Shown: positions 1-13,699, numbered from the stretch's first letter. The stretch is DNA of 64,000 nucleotides from Selaginella tamariscina (GCA_003024785.1 PUQB01000291.1:248365-312364); one strand, 5' to 3'. Translations and numbers: made by a program. The notes: generated from the sequence alone by a model not told the origin.

Positions 1-704
1 CGATACTAATATCACAATGCATATTTTGCTTTTCTTTTTCTTTTTTCTATTAAACACATTTTTTCTTATTGTGATATAAAATCATTCTACATTCAAAAAG
101 AAGGAAAAATTCCATATATATTCATTTTTAGTGTTAAGAAAATTATATTTATATACCAATTAAAATATAATTAAGTTAATAACCAGTATAAAAATGAAAA
201 ATAATGAATTTATTTTTAATACATCCAACAAAGTTAATGTAAGTTTTTAGTTAAACATATTCCAAAATTAATGAAATATTCTAAGTGATTCCTCACTTAA
301 TAAATTTAATTTGTTTGTGTTGGAAATTAAAATGAAATAGAATAAAATTAATTATTTCTTATTTATAACAAATTGTAATGAAATAAATTAAATAAGAAAA
401 CGTTAATAAATAACATAACTTTGTATATAAGTTTACTATATTGTAATATATATATTAAATTGGTTATATTAAATAAGTTAATTAATAAATTTTATGTATT
501 TTTTAACCATAATTTATAAGTTTATCACATTTTAATTAAAGTAAATAAAAATTTTAAACTTCACAAATTTTAAGTCTATATGTACTTACGGTGCTTTGAC
601 TGGACAAGTGAATCAAATATTATGTTAAATGATATCTAAATAGTGTTGTGAAGTATTTTTAATGTAGTATATTATCTAAATCATATAAAATATACATCAT
701 CGAA
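1..704. repeat. Left-edge duplicated block (copy A)
   Basis: This AT-rich block is repeated almost base for base at 17,503-18,222 in the same orientation. Both begin with cgatactaatat and share a run of matching sequence to 'atacatcatcga', after which the two diverge abruptly. Because the block starts at base 1, the duplication may extend beyond the window. No coding potential is visible in it. Small indels separate the copies, for example an insertion near 17,589-17,607 in the other copy. Confidence 0.85.
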
Positions 705-714
705 TACACCCACT

Positions 715-850
715 CACCTTTGAAAATACTTTTTACAAAATGAAATGCATAGCTCTCATGTTATCAACCATATGTCCAATTGGGTTTGCCATTACATATT
801 GTAGAGTGACTTTTACTTTCATGTATGTATTGCAAAACCTTATGTTCTAT
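715..850 (-). repeat. Dispersed repeat fragment, inverted relative to 27.2 kb
   Basis: Read on the minus strand, this stretch matches 27,210-27,350 on the plus strand. It includes a run around 'cccaattggacatatggttg' and 'gctatgcatttcattttg'. It is therefore a fragment of the repeat family that fills 26.7-28.2 kb. No gene is present. Confidence 0.75.
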
Positions 851-977
851 ACCAAAATAAATAGACCATATTTATTAATGTTTTAAATGAAAATTATATA
901 CAGTAATAATTAAAAAACATTAAACATATTACTTTACTTTTATTTTAAAACTAAAATAATGACTATTTGTTCCATTC

Positions 978-1860
978 TCAAATAAATGATGGTATCTTAA
1001 TTTCAAACAAATCTGGCGAATCATTCCCAAATGGATTACACGCAGGATGGTCTTTATCTGCACCCTCCGGAAGATAAGCCTGTAATACACAAAATGGTAT
1101 ATATATGTATAATGTGTGTGTGTGCGTGTGTGTGTGTGTGATATAAAACCGTGTACCTTCCAGCGCCACTCAGAGAACCTTTTGTCTGCAAAGGAACCGT
1201 CTCCAAGTAATGCTTCGGAGTTCGTTTCAACTTTACCACAAAATGAAGGCTGAACTAAGATAAGCCCTTTAAAACTATGGGTCCTTTAATATTATCTGTT
1301 AGTTTATAACTCAAGTTATGCACCAAGTTTGCCCCGGCTATAAATGTATTAAAACGTCAGCTTGTTTAGGGAGTTTCTCAGGGTTATCCTTAAACCACTT
1401 AATGGCAGTTAAACGTCCTCAATTGCCGATGGGTACCTGTGCTCCGGTATACGCCGGTAGTTAACGAAGATAACTACGGTGTGTCACACTCTCTAGATAC
1501 CCTTCTACAATGTCAAACTGTACGCTCGAAGGCGTATAAAACGCAAAGAAATCACCGTGGAAGTAAAATACAAGTGGTAGTTTCTCAGGTTTATCTTTAT
1601 CTTTATCCGGCACAAAAATACGGACCCATAGATCCTTGTCCAGGTCTATGGTAACGTCCTGGGTGTATACATCGCTTACCGGCGTGTCGGATGCAGTAAC
1701 TTTCCGGTCTAGGAAGTCGGAAATGTGCCGCTTGAACGAGCCGTCCCGCCGGAGGACGAGGGGAAGTATCGCGGTTTTCCATATCTTCAAGACCGCCCAC
1801 AGGGAGAATGGGATGGAGAAGAGCGATATTGTGTGGGATTGTGGGATTTAAGAGAGACTC
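978..1860 (-). pseudogene. CXE-type carboxylesterase (alpha/beta-hydrolase), frame-broken
   Basis: This encodes a plant carboxylesterase of the CXE/GID1-related alpha/beta-hydrolase family, a soluble serine esterase. Reading leftwards from about 1,830, the N-terminal part carries RRDGSFKRHISDFLDRK and LPLVFYFHGDFFAF, the latter being the oxyanion-hole HGGG region with GG replaced by DF. The frame then shifts near 1,485 into VNYRRIPEHRYPSAIEDV (family motif YRLAPEHR.P) and again near 1,415 into LTAIKWFKDNPEKL. Towards 1,080-1,240 comes RTPKHY, and at 978-1,079 AYLPEGADKDHPACNPFG, a hallmark segment of the family's middle region. A 77-nt GT..AG intron rich in CA repeats (1,080-1,156) can be drawn, but the frames on either side do not join. 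I see no GxSxG nucleophile block, and the C-terminal domain after PDLFEIKIPSF is missing. The family assignment is secure. Whether the breaks are biological decay or partly sequence error is open. Confidence 0.75.
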
Positions 1861-2507
1861 AAGGCACAAGCTTAAGTAACTTTTATATATATATTTATAT
1901 ATATATTATATCTTATATAAACTAGTTAGCTATACATTAAATATATGAGAAATAAAATATATAAATAAATAATTATATAAACTGAAATATGCATATCACA
2001 TAAGAAAGCACACCTGACACATTCAATGTGGAACCTATTTAACTGTTTACATGCATTTCAGTAAGGGTTATTAACATATATCTAATTTATTAATATATCA
2101 TATATGGATTATATATGTTCACATGTATGATTCAGGTTTAATGATGTGTTTTATACAAATATATTATTGATATACAGTAAGAATCTTTTCATTATAACGT
2201 GTGTGATATTTGGTAAAATATTTATTTAATAAGTGCAGATGAATTATATAATTATAAATGTTATACTGATTCTATATGATATCATTATATATGGTTAATA
2301 GTGTTTTGAAAATAATTAACTTGATTTAATTTAATTTTATAAGATTTATTTTGAACAAGCATAAATGATCAATTATTTTAATAATTTTGAAATTTTAATA
2401 TCATTAACATGTAAATATATCTATATAAAGCCACATACACAGTTTAGAATATACATAATTCACTGGACCTTTAATTCTCATCCACTGGACCACATAGCTG
2501 GTGGAAA
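1861..2507. other. AT-rich spacer
   Basis: I see no gene here. It is AT-rich sequence with TA-rich runs near 1,885-1,915, lying between the carboxylesterase remnant and the duplicated UGT block. Confidence 0.6.
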
Positions 2508-5312
2508 TCTAATTATAAATGGAGATTGGCTTAAACACACCGAGGAACAAGCTCTCCCAGCATGGGTGCCAGAGGCTACACTGACAACCAAGAGTGCGCA
2601 ATTTTATAATTATGTTTACTCTTAGGATAACCCAACCTTAACATAGATCTTAACATTAAATTAGGCTCTCTTCCCCTTAACATGGGAGGTAAAGTATTTC
2701 TCCTTCCAAAGATAAATCTTGAACACTTTTCTTTAGTAATCTGATACAAGGTGATCATTAGTTATTTGTTAGTCGTGGGAGCTTGTACACAATTAATGTG
2801 TTCTATTTGCCACCAGACCCAACAATGCACTTCATTTAACAACTCTAGCAACCAAGAAGGTGAACTTCAGTATGGGAACTCCCTCCAATCGCACGGCAAT
2901 TGAGAGGCCAAGTCCAGACCTCAGCCATGGCCATACGCGCGTTTGGAGGTCCGCGTTGGTAATGGCGGCCTGACCACCCCGGCCGTGGCTATATGCGCGT
3001 TTGGAGGTGGGCATTGGTAATGGTGCTCCGATGACTTTACATGTCGTGAACAATGTTGTCCGCCCGAGCAAGGTAATTAGTCACTAATTAGTTCTAAATA
3101 TTCTAATGTCTTATATATTAATAAATGACAAATTAAGCAAGAAGAAACTCGTTGACAAACTTCTCAAAGTTAAGACACGAGGAACCACCGGGTTTGACTG
3201 CTTCAGTGATTACCTTCTGAAGCTCTGTAGTTTTCTTCCTTACTTGTAAGCCTTCCTCACCTCTCATAAGTGCCATAATCTTGTGCTCAACCTGTCCTTT
3301 GGTACGACCCGTTGGTACGCTTTTAAAACGGAATGCAGGCACCATTATCCAACATAAGCTTTGTGTTCGTGTTCTGGTCAAACATGCATGGCCAGCATAA
3401 CATTGGGACCCCTCTGGACAAGCTCTCGAACATGGAATTCCATCCTGAATGTGTTAGAAATCCACCGATCGATTTATGTTCAAGTACTTGTAACTGTGGT
3501 GCCCAACTGATTACCATCCCTTTCCCTTAGTACTCTCTACAAACCCACGGTAAACTCATTGTTCATCACCCAGAACGGAGTTTTCTCTGACCACCCAGAG
3601 AAATGGTACTTGACTTGCCACCAGGCCCTGTGCAATCTCACTAAACTGTTCCATTGTAAGAAACGCAATGCTACCGAAAGATATGTAGAGTACGGACTCA
3701 AAAGCTTGCTTATCTAACCACTCCAGGCACTCCATATCTTCATTCCTTAAGCTAACCTCCGGCCTTTGAGCTCTCTCAGCTTTGAGAGGGAACAATGGTC
3801 CTATACACACCACTTGCTGCCGCCCCAATAGTGTTTCCAGTGCTCCCATAACCTTTGGTTCGAGTTCGTACAGAGAGTGCATCAGAACCCACCTGTCCAG
3901 CTCCAGTCTCCTAACACGAAGTAGGGAATTCTCCATTCCTAATTGATTAAATACAGACTCGTCAAGAGTCAGTGGAAGATCTTCGGACGTAAGTTCGACA
4001 CCGGGAAGATATGAAATCCTCTTCTTCTCTTCCTGTATATACACAGTTTTTAGCGCGCACACACACACACACACTTTGTACCTCTTACAGGGTAGTCACC
4101 GTGTGCGATGATTTGTGGGAGGCTATACTCGGCCAAGGCCCACATAGCAATTCCATTAAAGAGACAAGCCGAGGCGAGCCCAAGTTTGTGTGCTACATAG
4201 GGAGCAGTGTAGTGCCAAAAATCGGAAATAACACAACGGACTTTGGGAAGTTTATAGACTCAAAACGAACCTCTTCACCTGGCAAATCTTTCTTACAAGT
4301 GTGTGCATGTGCGTGTGTGTGTGTGAGAGAGAGTGAGAGAGATTTCAAACCTGGTACATGTTTCCATGTTTGTTTGAGAGTTCCATGGATGCTGTCAATG
4401 TTGATAACTGTTACAATGATCCCCTGGACGGCTAATTTTCGGGCCAGATAGAGCATTGCAGGAAGGTGGCCTTGTGCAGGGAGCGGCACTAACACTACAT
4501 GAAGCTTCTCCATAGAAAATATTTGAATAATGAATATTCAAAGAGTACATAAATATATAGAGAGTGAGAGGCGGTTTAAAAGAGATTGATTTTTGAAAAG
4601 AAAAGAAAAGTATATACTTAAATAATTAGAATTGCGTACATAAGCGTCCCATGACTTCTGAAAATGAAACAGACATATTTGTTTGGTTAAAATACAGACA
4701 AACAAGCTATATAATATTAATATATGGATGTATATGAAATTAATTTACAAAGACAAAATGTACACGACATTCTGGGGGGTTTTGAAATTATGACATTAAA
4801 ATGAAATTCAAACGTCTAAATTAAATAATAATTGAAGTTATTATTTTTTCAACAGCAAATTAAACTTTCAAATAATATCAAAGAAACTGGTGAAACCCCA
4901 AAAGCTCAAGGTTTCTTTTTAAATAAGAGAAGTCATAATAATTTTAAACAATGCACTTATGTTGGATAAAAGAAATACATAAAAATAATAGTATTATGTC
5001 AATGCTATTTTTAAGTTATAAAAATAATATTTGTATATCATTGTTTTAAAGTGGTTGTGCTTAATTGTTACTTTAAGTACTAAAGGTCGTATATTGCAAA
5101 TTTCAAAACTTCACGTAATATAACAAAATCATCAAAAAATCAGCAAAGTTTCACAAATGTTTAATTTTTGAATCATGAGTCAAACATTTACAAAATGCTT
5201 GTGGAAAACTATACACGAAACATTTACAAGATGCTTGTGGAAAACCATACGAAGACAAGATTCATAATTAAAACTTATGTGCACGCAGGGGACAAGTAGG
5301 AAGGCACTCATC
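2508..5312. repeat. Segmental duplication carrying UGT copy 1 (block B)
   Basis: The block is repeated in the same orientation at 23,707-26,682. It starts with 'ctaattataaatggagatt' and ends near 'gggacaagtaggaaggcac'. Between these ends the two copies match through a ~600-bp higher-GC segment (2,510-3,080 versus 23,710-24,225), the whole UGT gene, and about 800 bp upstream of its start. The higher-GC segment contains gcgcgtttggaggt twice in each copy. I could not assign a protein to it. Confidence 0.85.
3133..4513 (-). pseudogene. Family-1 UDP-glycosyltransferase, copy 1 (deleted and frameshifted)
   Basis: This plant GT1 enzyme would transfer sugar from a UDP-sugar to a small acceptor. Exon 1 (4,351-4,513) is open and contains the N-terminal LVPLPAQGH motif with the catalytic His. 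The PSPG donor-binding box is present at about 3,380-3,510 (WAPQLQVLEHK ... HSGWNS ... DQN). Compared with the copy at 24-26 kb, a 121-bp stretch is missing at 4,247/4,248 and shifts the frame. Several single-base changes (near 3,293, 3,326, 3,522 and 3,555-3,565) also break the C-terminal half. A short intron with CA repeats lies near 4,035-4,083. The 121-bp deletion cannot be a base-calling slip, so this copy is very probably dead. Confidence 0.85.
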
Positions 5313-5885
5313 CGCAACAACAGACAAATACACGGTTGACATTGGTATACATATTTAAATCTTTATGCACATATATACATACATATACACATATCATATA
5401 AATAATACAAAGTAATTTGACAAATGATGTAAATAATTGTTTCATTGTGACTTATTAATTCAAATGTAAATTTAATATACTTATGTATGCATGCCTATTT
5501 GCTAGCATTATTAATTAAAGTCCGATTCGGAAGGACTCAAATAATATATAAAAATGCTTTATTATTTTAATTATTTGCCTTCCTCTTGTAGCATATGTAG
5601 ATATTGCGCCTGCTCAGCATAGTTTTTGTTGTTTTCGTTTGACCTGTACAAATTACTTATCATGTCAATATACAGTTGTTGGGGAGGATTATGTTATGCA
5701 GTTTTTGTATTAGTGATAATTAATTAAAATTTGATTAGTTAATAAATATTAAAAATCAGGAAAATAATATATATCTAAGAAACGTAGTTACTCTGAAGGT
5801 TTTTTTTTTAACATTTGTATCATAAAATCGTGAAAATAATTATTTAATTAATTATAATTAAGAGAGGGGCCCCAGTTGTTGCTAA
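5313..5885. other. AT-rich spacer upstream of the LURP-one-related gene
   Basis: No gene is recognised here. The region contains AT-rich sequence and short homopolymers. It probably includes the promoter of the gene that follows, but I see no distinctive element. Confidence 0.5.
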
Positions 5886-5966
5886 TGAATGATGAATCTC
5901 TTTTTAATCGGTAGTTTATCCCAAAATATCCTCGTCTCAAACTCTTCTTCTCATAGAAAATCAATG

Positions 5967-6735
5967 GATACTTTTTCTATCAACATGCAGTCCTACAGAT
6001 CCAATATAATCCACCACTTCCCTCGCACTCAATCGTTGCTGTCATCGGCGCTCAGTACTGTGCCGCTGTACCTCTGTAGTGGTATTTTCCAAAATATACA
6101 CGGACCAGTACACCGCGCAGGATGCAGCCGGTCGCATGTTCTTCAGAAGTGAGGTGCAAGATGGGAAGAAAATACTCCTGGACTATGCAGATAATCGTAT
6201 TTTCTCTTTCAAGGACAAGGTGAGCTTTTATACTGCGATATTATACTGCAAATTATTATTTAAAATCTAGTAAAGAATGCAACAATTAATTGTAATAATA
6301 TTTTTGTTTTATAATAAAGATATTTACCGTAAGTGACACCTGCTATGGATACCGAGGAAACGATAAGCTCTTCACAGTCAAGAAATCTCAGTCACCTCAA
6401 TTCAGACAAAGGGCGTCCAGATTTCCGTGTTAATGGAAGTGGGGAATATACTTTTTATGCTGGGAACAGAGAGATAGCCTGCGTAAGTTGTGTCATGTGT
6501 GTGTGTTTCTATCTATCTATCTATCTATATAGATAGAGAGAGAGATATGCAGGCAAGGCGAAGAGCAGGAGCTATGAAGTATGACGTGAACATTGTGGGT
6601 GGCGTGGACTCAGCGTTTATAATTGCAGTCATGCTGATTGTAGATAGTGTTCTTCATAAAGAGAAGGAAAAGAATTTGCAAGATGGGACTGTTGCAGCAG
6701 TGGAGGTTCTCTCAGCTGCCTTCTCTGAAGACTGA
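5967..6735 (+). CDS. LURP-one-related (LOR/tubby-like fold) protein
   Basis: This belongs to the LURP-one-related family (a DUF567-type beta-barrel resembling Tubby). Its Arabidopsis founder LURP1 is needed for full basal defence against an oomycete; the biochemical role of the family is unclear. Three exons are supported: up to 6,219, 6,320-6,482 and 6,553-6,735 (stop TGA), with GT..AG junctions that join in phase. Seen in order: IGAQYCAAVP (family N-terminal motif), YADNRIFSFKDK, KIFTVSDTCYGYRG, LFTVKKS, EYTFYAGN, and the C-terminal strand/helix GVDSAFIIAVMLIVDSVL, a close match to the family end. The start is uncertain: ATG near 5,967 or 5,991 is possible, but the frame slips near 6,077 between the AVPL and VVFSK segments. 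A second slip occurs in exon 2 near 6,410. The length (about 190-200 residues) fits the family. Confidence 0.75.
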
Positions 6736-9700
6736 ACAAGTTTTCATACAAAAAAGAGAGTACTAGTGCATCGCTCACTCCGAGCTGTATAAGTTAGCCA
6801 AAATAAGAAATATACACACACACAGGTGTGATGTATATGTGAGCAATGTTGAAATCTGTATTTTATAAATATGTTATTAGTAGCTACAGTAAACCAGAAA
6901 ACAAAAAAACCATTTTGTAAAAGGAACTACAGCTTTCAGTTTCTCACTTGTGTAAAACATTTGTTAAATCTTCCCACCTACAACAACATTATATATTATC
7001 ATTTGCAAATTATTCTATAATAATTACTAATGATGATGATGATTATAATAATGTTAATTATTATAAGACATGGAAACTTATCACATACACACAATAACTT
7101 AAAAGAAAGAAAAACTTAAGTTATTATAATAAAATTTAATAATAATTATAAAATATAAATAAATTGTATTATTATAAAAAATTATGATAAATACAATAAT
7201 ATAATGATTAGTATTATTATAATTATTATTATTGTAATCAATATTATCATTATTTCATTATATAATTACAAATTATAACTCAATCAATATCTATAATTAT
7301 TTTAATTTAGATATTCTTTATCTCATTATCACACTTGAATTCATTCTTATAATAAGTTTAGTGGGCTTTGCATAATAAATATTAAAATCCTTCATTATTA
7401 TTAATTTAATGCACTTGAATTGTTAAGGGTATTATATAAACTTATCATTCACTAAATTCAAATATTTATTAATGATAATTATGCTAAATAATAATAGTCA
7501 CTCAACTAAAAAAAGAGTCATAATAAAATTTTGTTTATTTATAATACATAAAAGATAAAGATATTATATTAAACAAACAGTCTTTTAAAAAATATAAATA
7601 AATATATTTAACTTCATATAATTCTATATATTCTACATACATTCACATAAATATTCATTAATTAATTTGATAAATGAGCAATTGTTTATTGAAATTCATT
7701 TTGAATATATTTATATCATATTTAACTCTTTATTTATGCATTTGTTCTTTTCTTTCAAGTAACTCAATGATTACATTTTTTTTAAAAGAGAAAATATAAT
7801 TTGTTGGAGAATGATACAAATAAGACCATTCAATGGAGATGAGTAAATTATTAATTTATTAACTATTTACTTAAGTTTATTTATAATATGTAATATTAAT
7901 CCCTTAGTAATGCATTTTAAATTATGTTCAATACATATACATTAAATAATAATTTTAAAGCTTATATTATTCTTTATTAAGAACAATATTACAGATTATG
8001 AAAACTTATTAATGACAAAATTGTATATTAATAACAAGAGTAAATAAAAAATTTCATATATTATCATCATTGCAAGTTTCTTATTATGTTTAAATGTTTT
8101 ATTATGTGTATTATTTGTGCGTGTAGATACGTGTGCATATGTTTGTGTCTATGAATCTTTTGATATACGTCTAACTATTTTTTTTGTGTGTGTGTGTGCA
8201 TATATATATATGTCTATGAATGTTTTTAATGTGGGTGTGGGTGTGGATACATATATGTGTGTTTATACATGTGTGTAAATGTTTTAATTTGTGTGTGTGT
8301 GTGCATATGTAAATGTTTCATTGTGTACGTGTGTGTATATGTGTATAGTTCACCATAGGTAACTTCTTATTATGTGTGTTATTTCGCGTGTAAATATGTG
8401 TACATATATGTGTTTATGAATATTTTTTATGTGTATGTGTTGTGTGATTTATATGTGTGAATATTTTATTGTGCATGGGTGTCCATATATGTGTGTGTAA
8501 ATGCTTTAATTTGTGTGTGTATTTATATATTTGTATGTATATGTAAATGTTTCATTGTGTCATATATGTGTAAAATAAACATTCTCTATAAAATACTTAT
8601 TTTATATATATATTATTTATACTCAATTATTTCTTCGAGGTCCATACCAACAATTTATTCAAATGTCTAAGTTTAACTTGTATTATCTTTATTTATATAT
8701 CAAATGTCTATTTTGTAATGTGTTTTTGCTTATATTTCATGAATAAATTTTTTAAACTTTTATAGACCAAGATCAATTTTATCACATGTTAAAAGGTTAA
8801 CCTATGCTTATAAATATACAGTTATAATTGTATAATATTATGAAAACCCCTTATGCAAACATATAAAAAAGAGGCACAAACACACAAAGAGTGTTAAAAA
8901 GACTAATTCTATTTTTTTATATGTATATAAATTAATTGGCATTTGATTTTATGTCAACTACTAATATAAAGTATTAACTTGATACATGAAAAATTAACAA
9001 TGATTATAAATATGTTAAAATGAGCAAAAAATGAATTTATGATTATTTACATTATATGATGGTTATTAACAAGGTATTCGGTGTGGCAAGTCAAGCATAT
9101 GAATATTGTGTGTGTATGTGTTTTATTAAAATTTATATGTATTCATTATTTAACACGTGAAAGAAGTTGAACAATTTAATTTTAAAAGTAATTGTTAAAT
9201 ATAGGATAAAAATTATTGGTTATAATCGATGAAGCACATTTATTTTTAACATATATATCTTAAAGAATTTACTCGGTATTGCAAAAAATTATACTGACGA
9301 TAATAATTTAAAATTTATATTCGTTAGACTAAATTTTCATCAAGACCAAATCATTCTTAATTTTTATTGTGAGTAATGATATTAAGAATAATTATAATCA
9401 ATGAGTCATAAATAATAATGAAAGGCAACTTTCTAAAAAATATATTATTAAATAGTTTATTAAATATATACAGATACGTGTATTATAATAAGTTGAACAA
9501 AATATTTTCAATATAAACAAATTATTATTTAAAATATCAACTTTACCAATATTAATCATTTAAACTCTTTATTGAGATATAAGAAACAAATAAGAAAATA
9601 TTATAAAAACTATTGTGTTGTCTTACATGAGTAAATTTGTGTTTGTAGTTTTTACTTTATTATATATGATTTTAAATATTCTTTCTTTCGTTATTTTATT

Positions 9701-10274
9701 AATCTTTTCATGAATTGGAATTTTTTTCATATTAGTTTTAATACATAATTTAATTAATGATCATTTCAAATATTTTTTTTTATTGCTTTCAATTTTATAA
9801 TAAAATGCATTTGAAAAAATTGGTTGACATAATATGTACTATATATAATATTTTTTATTCAACATACAAATAAAAATACATATTTATATTTATTGAGTGA
9901 TTCCAAAGTAGATAATTCAATAAAATAAAAAATATAAGTTTTGAACAATGTCCAAATTCTTATTAATTAAAACGTAAGTTAAAAATTGCAAAATGATGGT
10001 TAATTAAATGCATACATTTGTAAATGACTTAAAATATATTTTTGAAAGTAATTTTAAACAAATTGGTCAATTTTAAAATATTTTCCATGTACAAATTATA
10101 CATAATAAACTAATACAAATTAATTCAAAATACAAACTTATTTTAGCATTTGACCATGTTTTTAAATTTATTATATATTTATATGATAACTTCTTTTTAT
10201 TATTTAATAAGACTAGATCCATTAAGAAGTTATTTTTAAGAATTGAATACAATGATGAACCATATTTTTGTTAA
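6736..10274. other. AT-rich gene desert
   Basis: This is very AT-rich DNA with no supported gene. The only structured part is a GT-rich stretch at about 8,090-8,580, annotated separately. Confidence 0.7.
8090..8580 (+). repeat. GT-rich degenerate minisatellite
   Basis: This stretch has repeating modules of the form (tg)n, 'catatatgtg' and 'aaatgttt(c/t)attgtg', recurring every roughly 50-110 bases. The open frame at 8,479-8,670 is low-complexity translation of this repeat and is not a gene. Confidence 0.65.
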
Positions 10275-13085
10275 AATAAATAACTTAAAAAAAATGTCTT
10301 AATATCTATAAGACCTTCACTTAAGAATTAAAACTTATTTTTATTTTATTTACCTTAAGAATGTTTGAAAAGTTTATTTTAATTTTTAACTGATGATTAC
10401 ATTTGGAATGAATATAAAATACCTTCATTCTTCTTAGTTTAAGTTTAATTAAAAAAAATCCTAACTCTTTTATAATAATTATAATAATATTAAAAATGTT
10501 TTAATTAATGTGTATCCTCATTAATAATATTCTTCTTAAAAGTTACTTTATATTATATACGATCTCTTTATATTGTTCATTGATTACAAGTATTTTTGTG
10601 AAGAATTACAATAATAAAATCTATAATTATATGTACTTAAGATTAAATAATAAGTATTTAAAACATATTACTCATGATGAAAAGTGAAGAGCCAAACAAT
10701 TTAGTATTAATCTCTCTAACATGTATAATGAAAATAAATTATTTTATTTATTATGTATATCCTTATATACGTAAGTAACCAAAAATTAAAATATATACAT
10801 GTCACATGTATGTGTTTATAAATATACAAAGTAATTACAAACTATATTAAATTAAAATATTAATCTTATAAGTTAATTATAAATATTAAAAAACTTGTGA
10901 AGAATATACATGTACATACATAATTTTAAATTTACATACATGCACATGTAAAGGAATTAAAGCTTTACACTTGGCAATGTATTAAATGTATATATATGCA
11001 TTATGTACATACTTACATATATATTACATATTTTACATATAATATGCTTTATTTATTTACATATTTACTTTTTGATAAATAATATGCTAATTTTTTTTTA
11101 AATTAACTGATGAATATAAAACACATTTATAATATGAGGTATAGTTGAAATTATGTATATAAACCTTTAGGGTTTATAACTGAAAACTATATTTCTAGCG
11201 TTTGGGGTTTTAGGTTTTTTACTTCGCAATGATCAGGTTAATTTCTCATCATTTAGCTTTTCTGTTTTTCTTCATAAGATGTGATATATAATTTATCTTA
11301 TAAAAATGTAGTTCTTAATGGTTTCTATTTGTTATTTTATATATACAACTTAGTTTATTTTTCATTAAATTCATATAAGAGTGTTTGTTTAATGTATAAA
11401 AATGTGACTTTTGTTGATGTTTTTCTTTTTATTCTTCATAAAAGCAGGTTTTTTTAGTGTTTTTTCTCATTAGAGTATGATTTTCTATGTCAAATGTAAA
11501 TTTTTATGTAAAAAATGTGGTTTTTCTTTTGGTTTTTCATACAAAATGCGAATCCCTGTAATTTTGGTGTATAAAAATGTGATTTTTGCTGTTGTTTCTC
11601 TTTGTATTTTTATAAAAACATGGTATCTCATGGGTTTGTAAAAACGTGAATATATATATAAATTTATACGTATATTATATATTTTCATTGTATAAGACGA
11701 TAAAATTCTACTTTTGTCATTAAAAGTGAGTTTATGATGTCTGTATTCTTTATATTCAACATTTGTTGTTATCTTTCCTATAAACTATCTTAAAGCTCCA
11801 GTCGAATTCTCATATTCCTTATTTTTTCAACTCGACTATTGCATATCTGGGCTTTCCACATAGTAGGTGAGGGTGTACATGCCTGTGTGTGTGCCTACAT
11901 GTGTATTTTATTACAACTGTTCTAGTATTGAACACTCGTAATTATCTTTTTTGTTTTCCCTTCTTGCAGTTTAACACATGGAAGTGCGGGATCTACACAC
12001 ACACGGTATGCATGATGTGTGTATGTGTGTTTGTAAAGATAATCAGATTGTTATATTATGTTTTTACTTAAAGTCTTTTAATTTTTCTTTTCACATGTAG
12101 GCATGTGCGTATGTGTGTAGTATATTATTATTTATTGATTATCATTTTTATTTTCCCTTCTTGCAGTTTAACACATGGAAGTGCGGGATCTACACACACA
12201 CGGTATGCATGATGTGTGTATGTGTGTTTGTAAAGATAATCAATTGTTATATTATGTTTTTACTTAAAATCTTTTAATTTTTCTTTTCACATGTAGGCGT
12301 GTGCGTATGTGTGTAGTATTTATTATTTATTGATTATCATTTTTGTTTTCTCTTCTTGCAGTTTAACACATGGAAGCGCCGAATCTGCACACCTAAAACT
12401 GTATGCATGATGTGTGTAAAGATATATAAAATTAATTAAATATTGTTGTATTATGTAAACGAAACATTTTTATTTAAAGTCTTTTAATTTTCCTTTTGCA
12501 GTTTAACACATCTTACATGTACAAAGCGATATGTGTATAATATATTATTAGTAATTAATATTTATGAATATAATATCTACATTATTTATTTACATGCTTA
12601 ATGTGTTACATTCGTCTGAAGTATGGAAATACTTCTCTTACTTTTGTGTATGTGTGATGGTTTGCAAATTATTAATATCTCTCTTGTTTTAGAGTTAAAG
12701 TAGTTTGAGAGGCTGTCTTTTAGTTCTTGTGAATTGGCTTCGACTATCTCGACCATGTTAACTAAATATATTAAAAAAGAACTTAAGTATATTAACTTTT
12801 ATTTTTTAAATAACACTCGTACATGTATCACTTACCTATAATGTCTTTAATATGATATAGTTATAAATATATAATTATTACTCATATCGTTTAACTAATG
12901 CATTTTTTATAGTCTGACCTTTGTATTTTTTTTTGTTGCACCAGTTTTAATGCCGTATTATGCATTTTGGAGTGTAAAATTTTTTCCGAAAGTATAATAA
13001 GGAATTTATTAATAGAACCATATATACTCGTGAAGTTTTAAATAAGTACACAAGGAGAAAAATTTCTTTTTTTATACTCAAGAAA
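10275..13085. repeat. Left arm of a giant inverted repeat
   Basis: The arm is the reverse complement of 13,118-16,185, with many small indels. Anchor pairs are 10,275-10,286 with 16,174-16,185, 10,971-10,980 with 15,470-15,479, and 13,027-13,035 with 13,173-13,181. The arm holds four exon-like tandem modules (11,970-12,540). Its outer part is AT-rich without genes. A retained splice-like element at 11,831-11,866 has lost its upstream AG (caa) relative to the right arm. Confidence 0.9.
11831..12540 (+). repeat. Tandem exon-like modules, left arm
   Basis: Units of about 195 bp recur. Each has a pyrimidine-rich tract ending in 'cttgcag', a segment beginning TTTAACACATGGAAG, and then 'gtatgcatgatgtgtgta'. 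The segments lie at 11,970-12,005 (36 nt), 12,167-12,202 (36 nt), 12,362-12,400 (39 nt) and from 12,502 (last unit, no downstream GT). A different 36-nt segment (11,831-11,866) precedes them and is followed by 'gtgagg'. All complete segments are multiples of three, as in symmetric microexons. The arrangement resembles serially duplicated exons, but no protein family is recognised and only one of the three frames stays open in every copy. Confidence 0.55.
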
Positions 13086-13699
13086 CTTTTCTTGAGTACA
13101 AGAAAAAGTTTTAGAAAAGTTTTTTAAGTACAAGAAAAAGAAATTTTTCTCCTTTATGTACTTGTTCAAGAACTTCACGAGCATATTAATCCTATCAATA
13201 AACTCTCGTTATATTTTCAAGAAAAATGTTTCACACTCTAAAACGCATAATACGACATTAAAACTGGTGTAACCAAAGAAAATACGAAAGTAAATTATAA
13301 AAAATGCATTAATTAAATAATATGAGTAATAACTATATATTATAACTACACCATATTAAAGACATTTATATATAAGTGATACATATATGAGTGTTACTTA
13401 AAAAATAAAAGCCAATATACCTAAGTCTTTTTTAAATGTATATAGTTAGCATAGTTGAGATAGTCAAGACCAATCCACCAAAACTAAAAGATGGAGTTTC
13501 TGAAGCTACCTTAACTATAAAATAAAAGAGATATCAGTAATTTGTAAACATCACGCACACACGAAAGTAAAAAAAATACCTCCATACTTCAGACAAATGT
13601 AGCCCATTAAGTTTATAAATAAATAACGTAGATATTATATTCATAAATATTAATTATTAATAATATACTACACACATACCATTTTGTATGTACAAGATG

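Noticed and set aside
2832..3071. Minus-strand frame in the GC-rich part of block B (also 24,021-24,221)
   Set aside because: Conserved only because the block is duplicated; the frame differs by indels between copies and no family is recognised.
11960..12540. Regularly spaced repeats resembling a CRISPR array
   Set aside because: The spacers are themselves repeats, unit length is near 195 bp, and the genome is eukaryotic.
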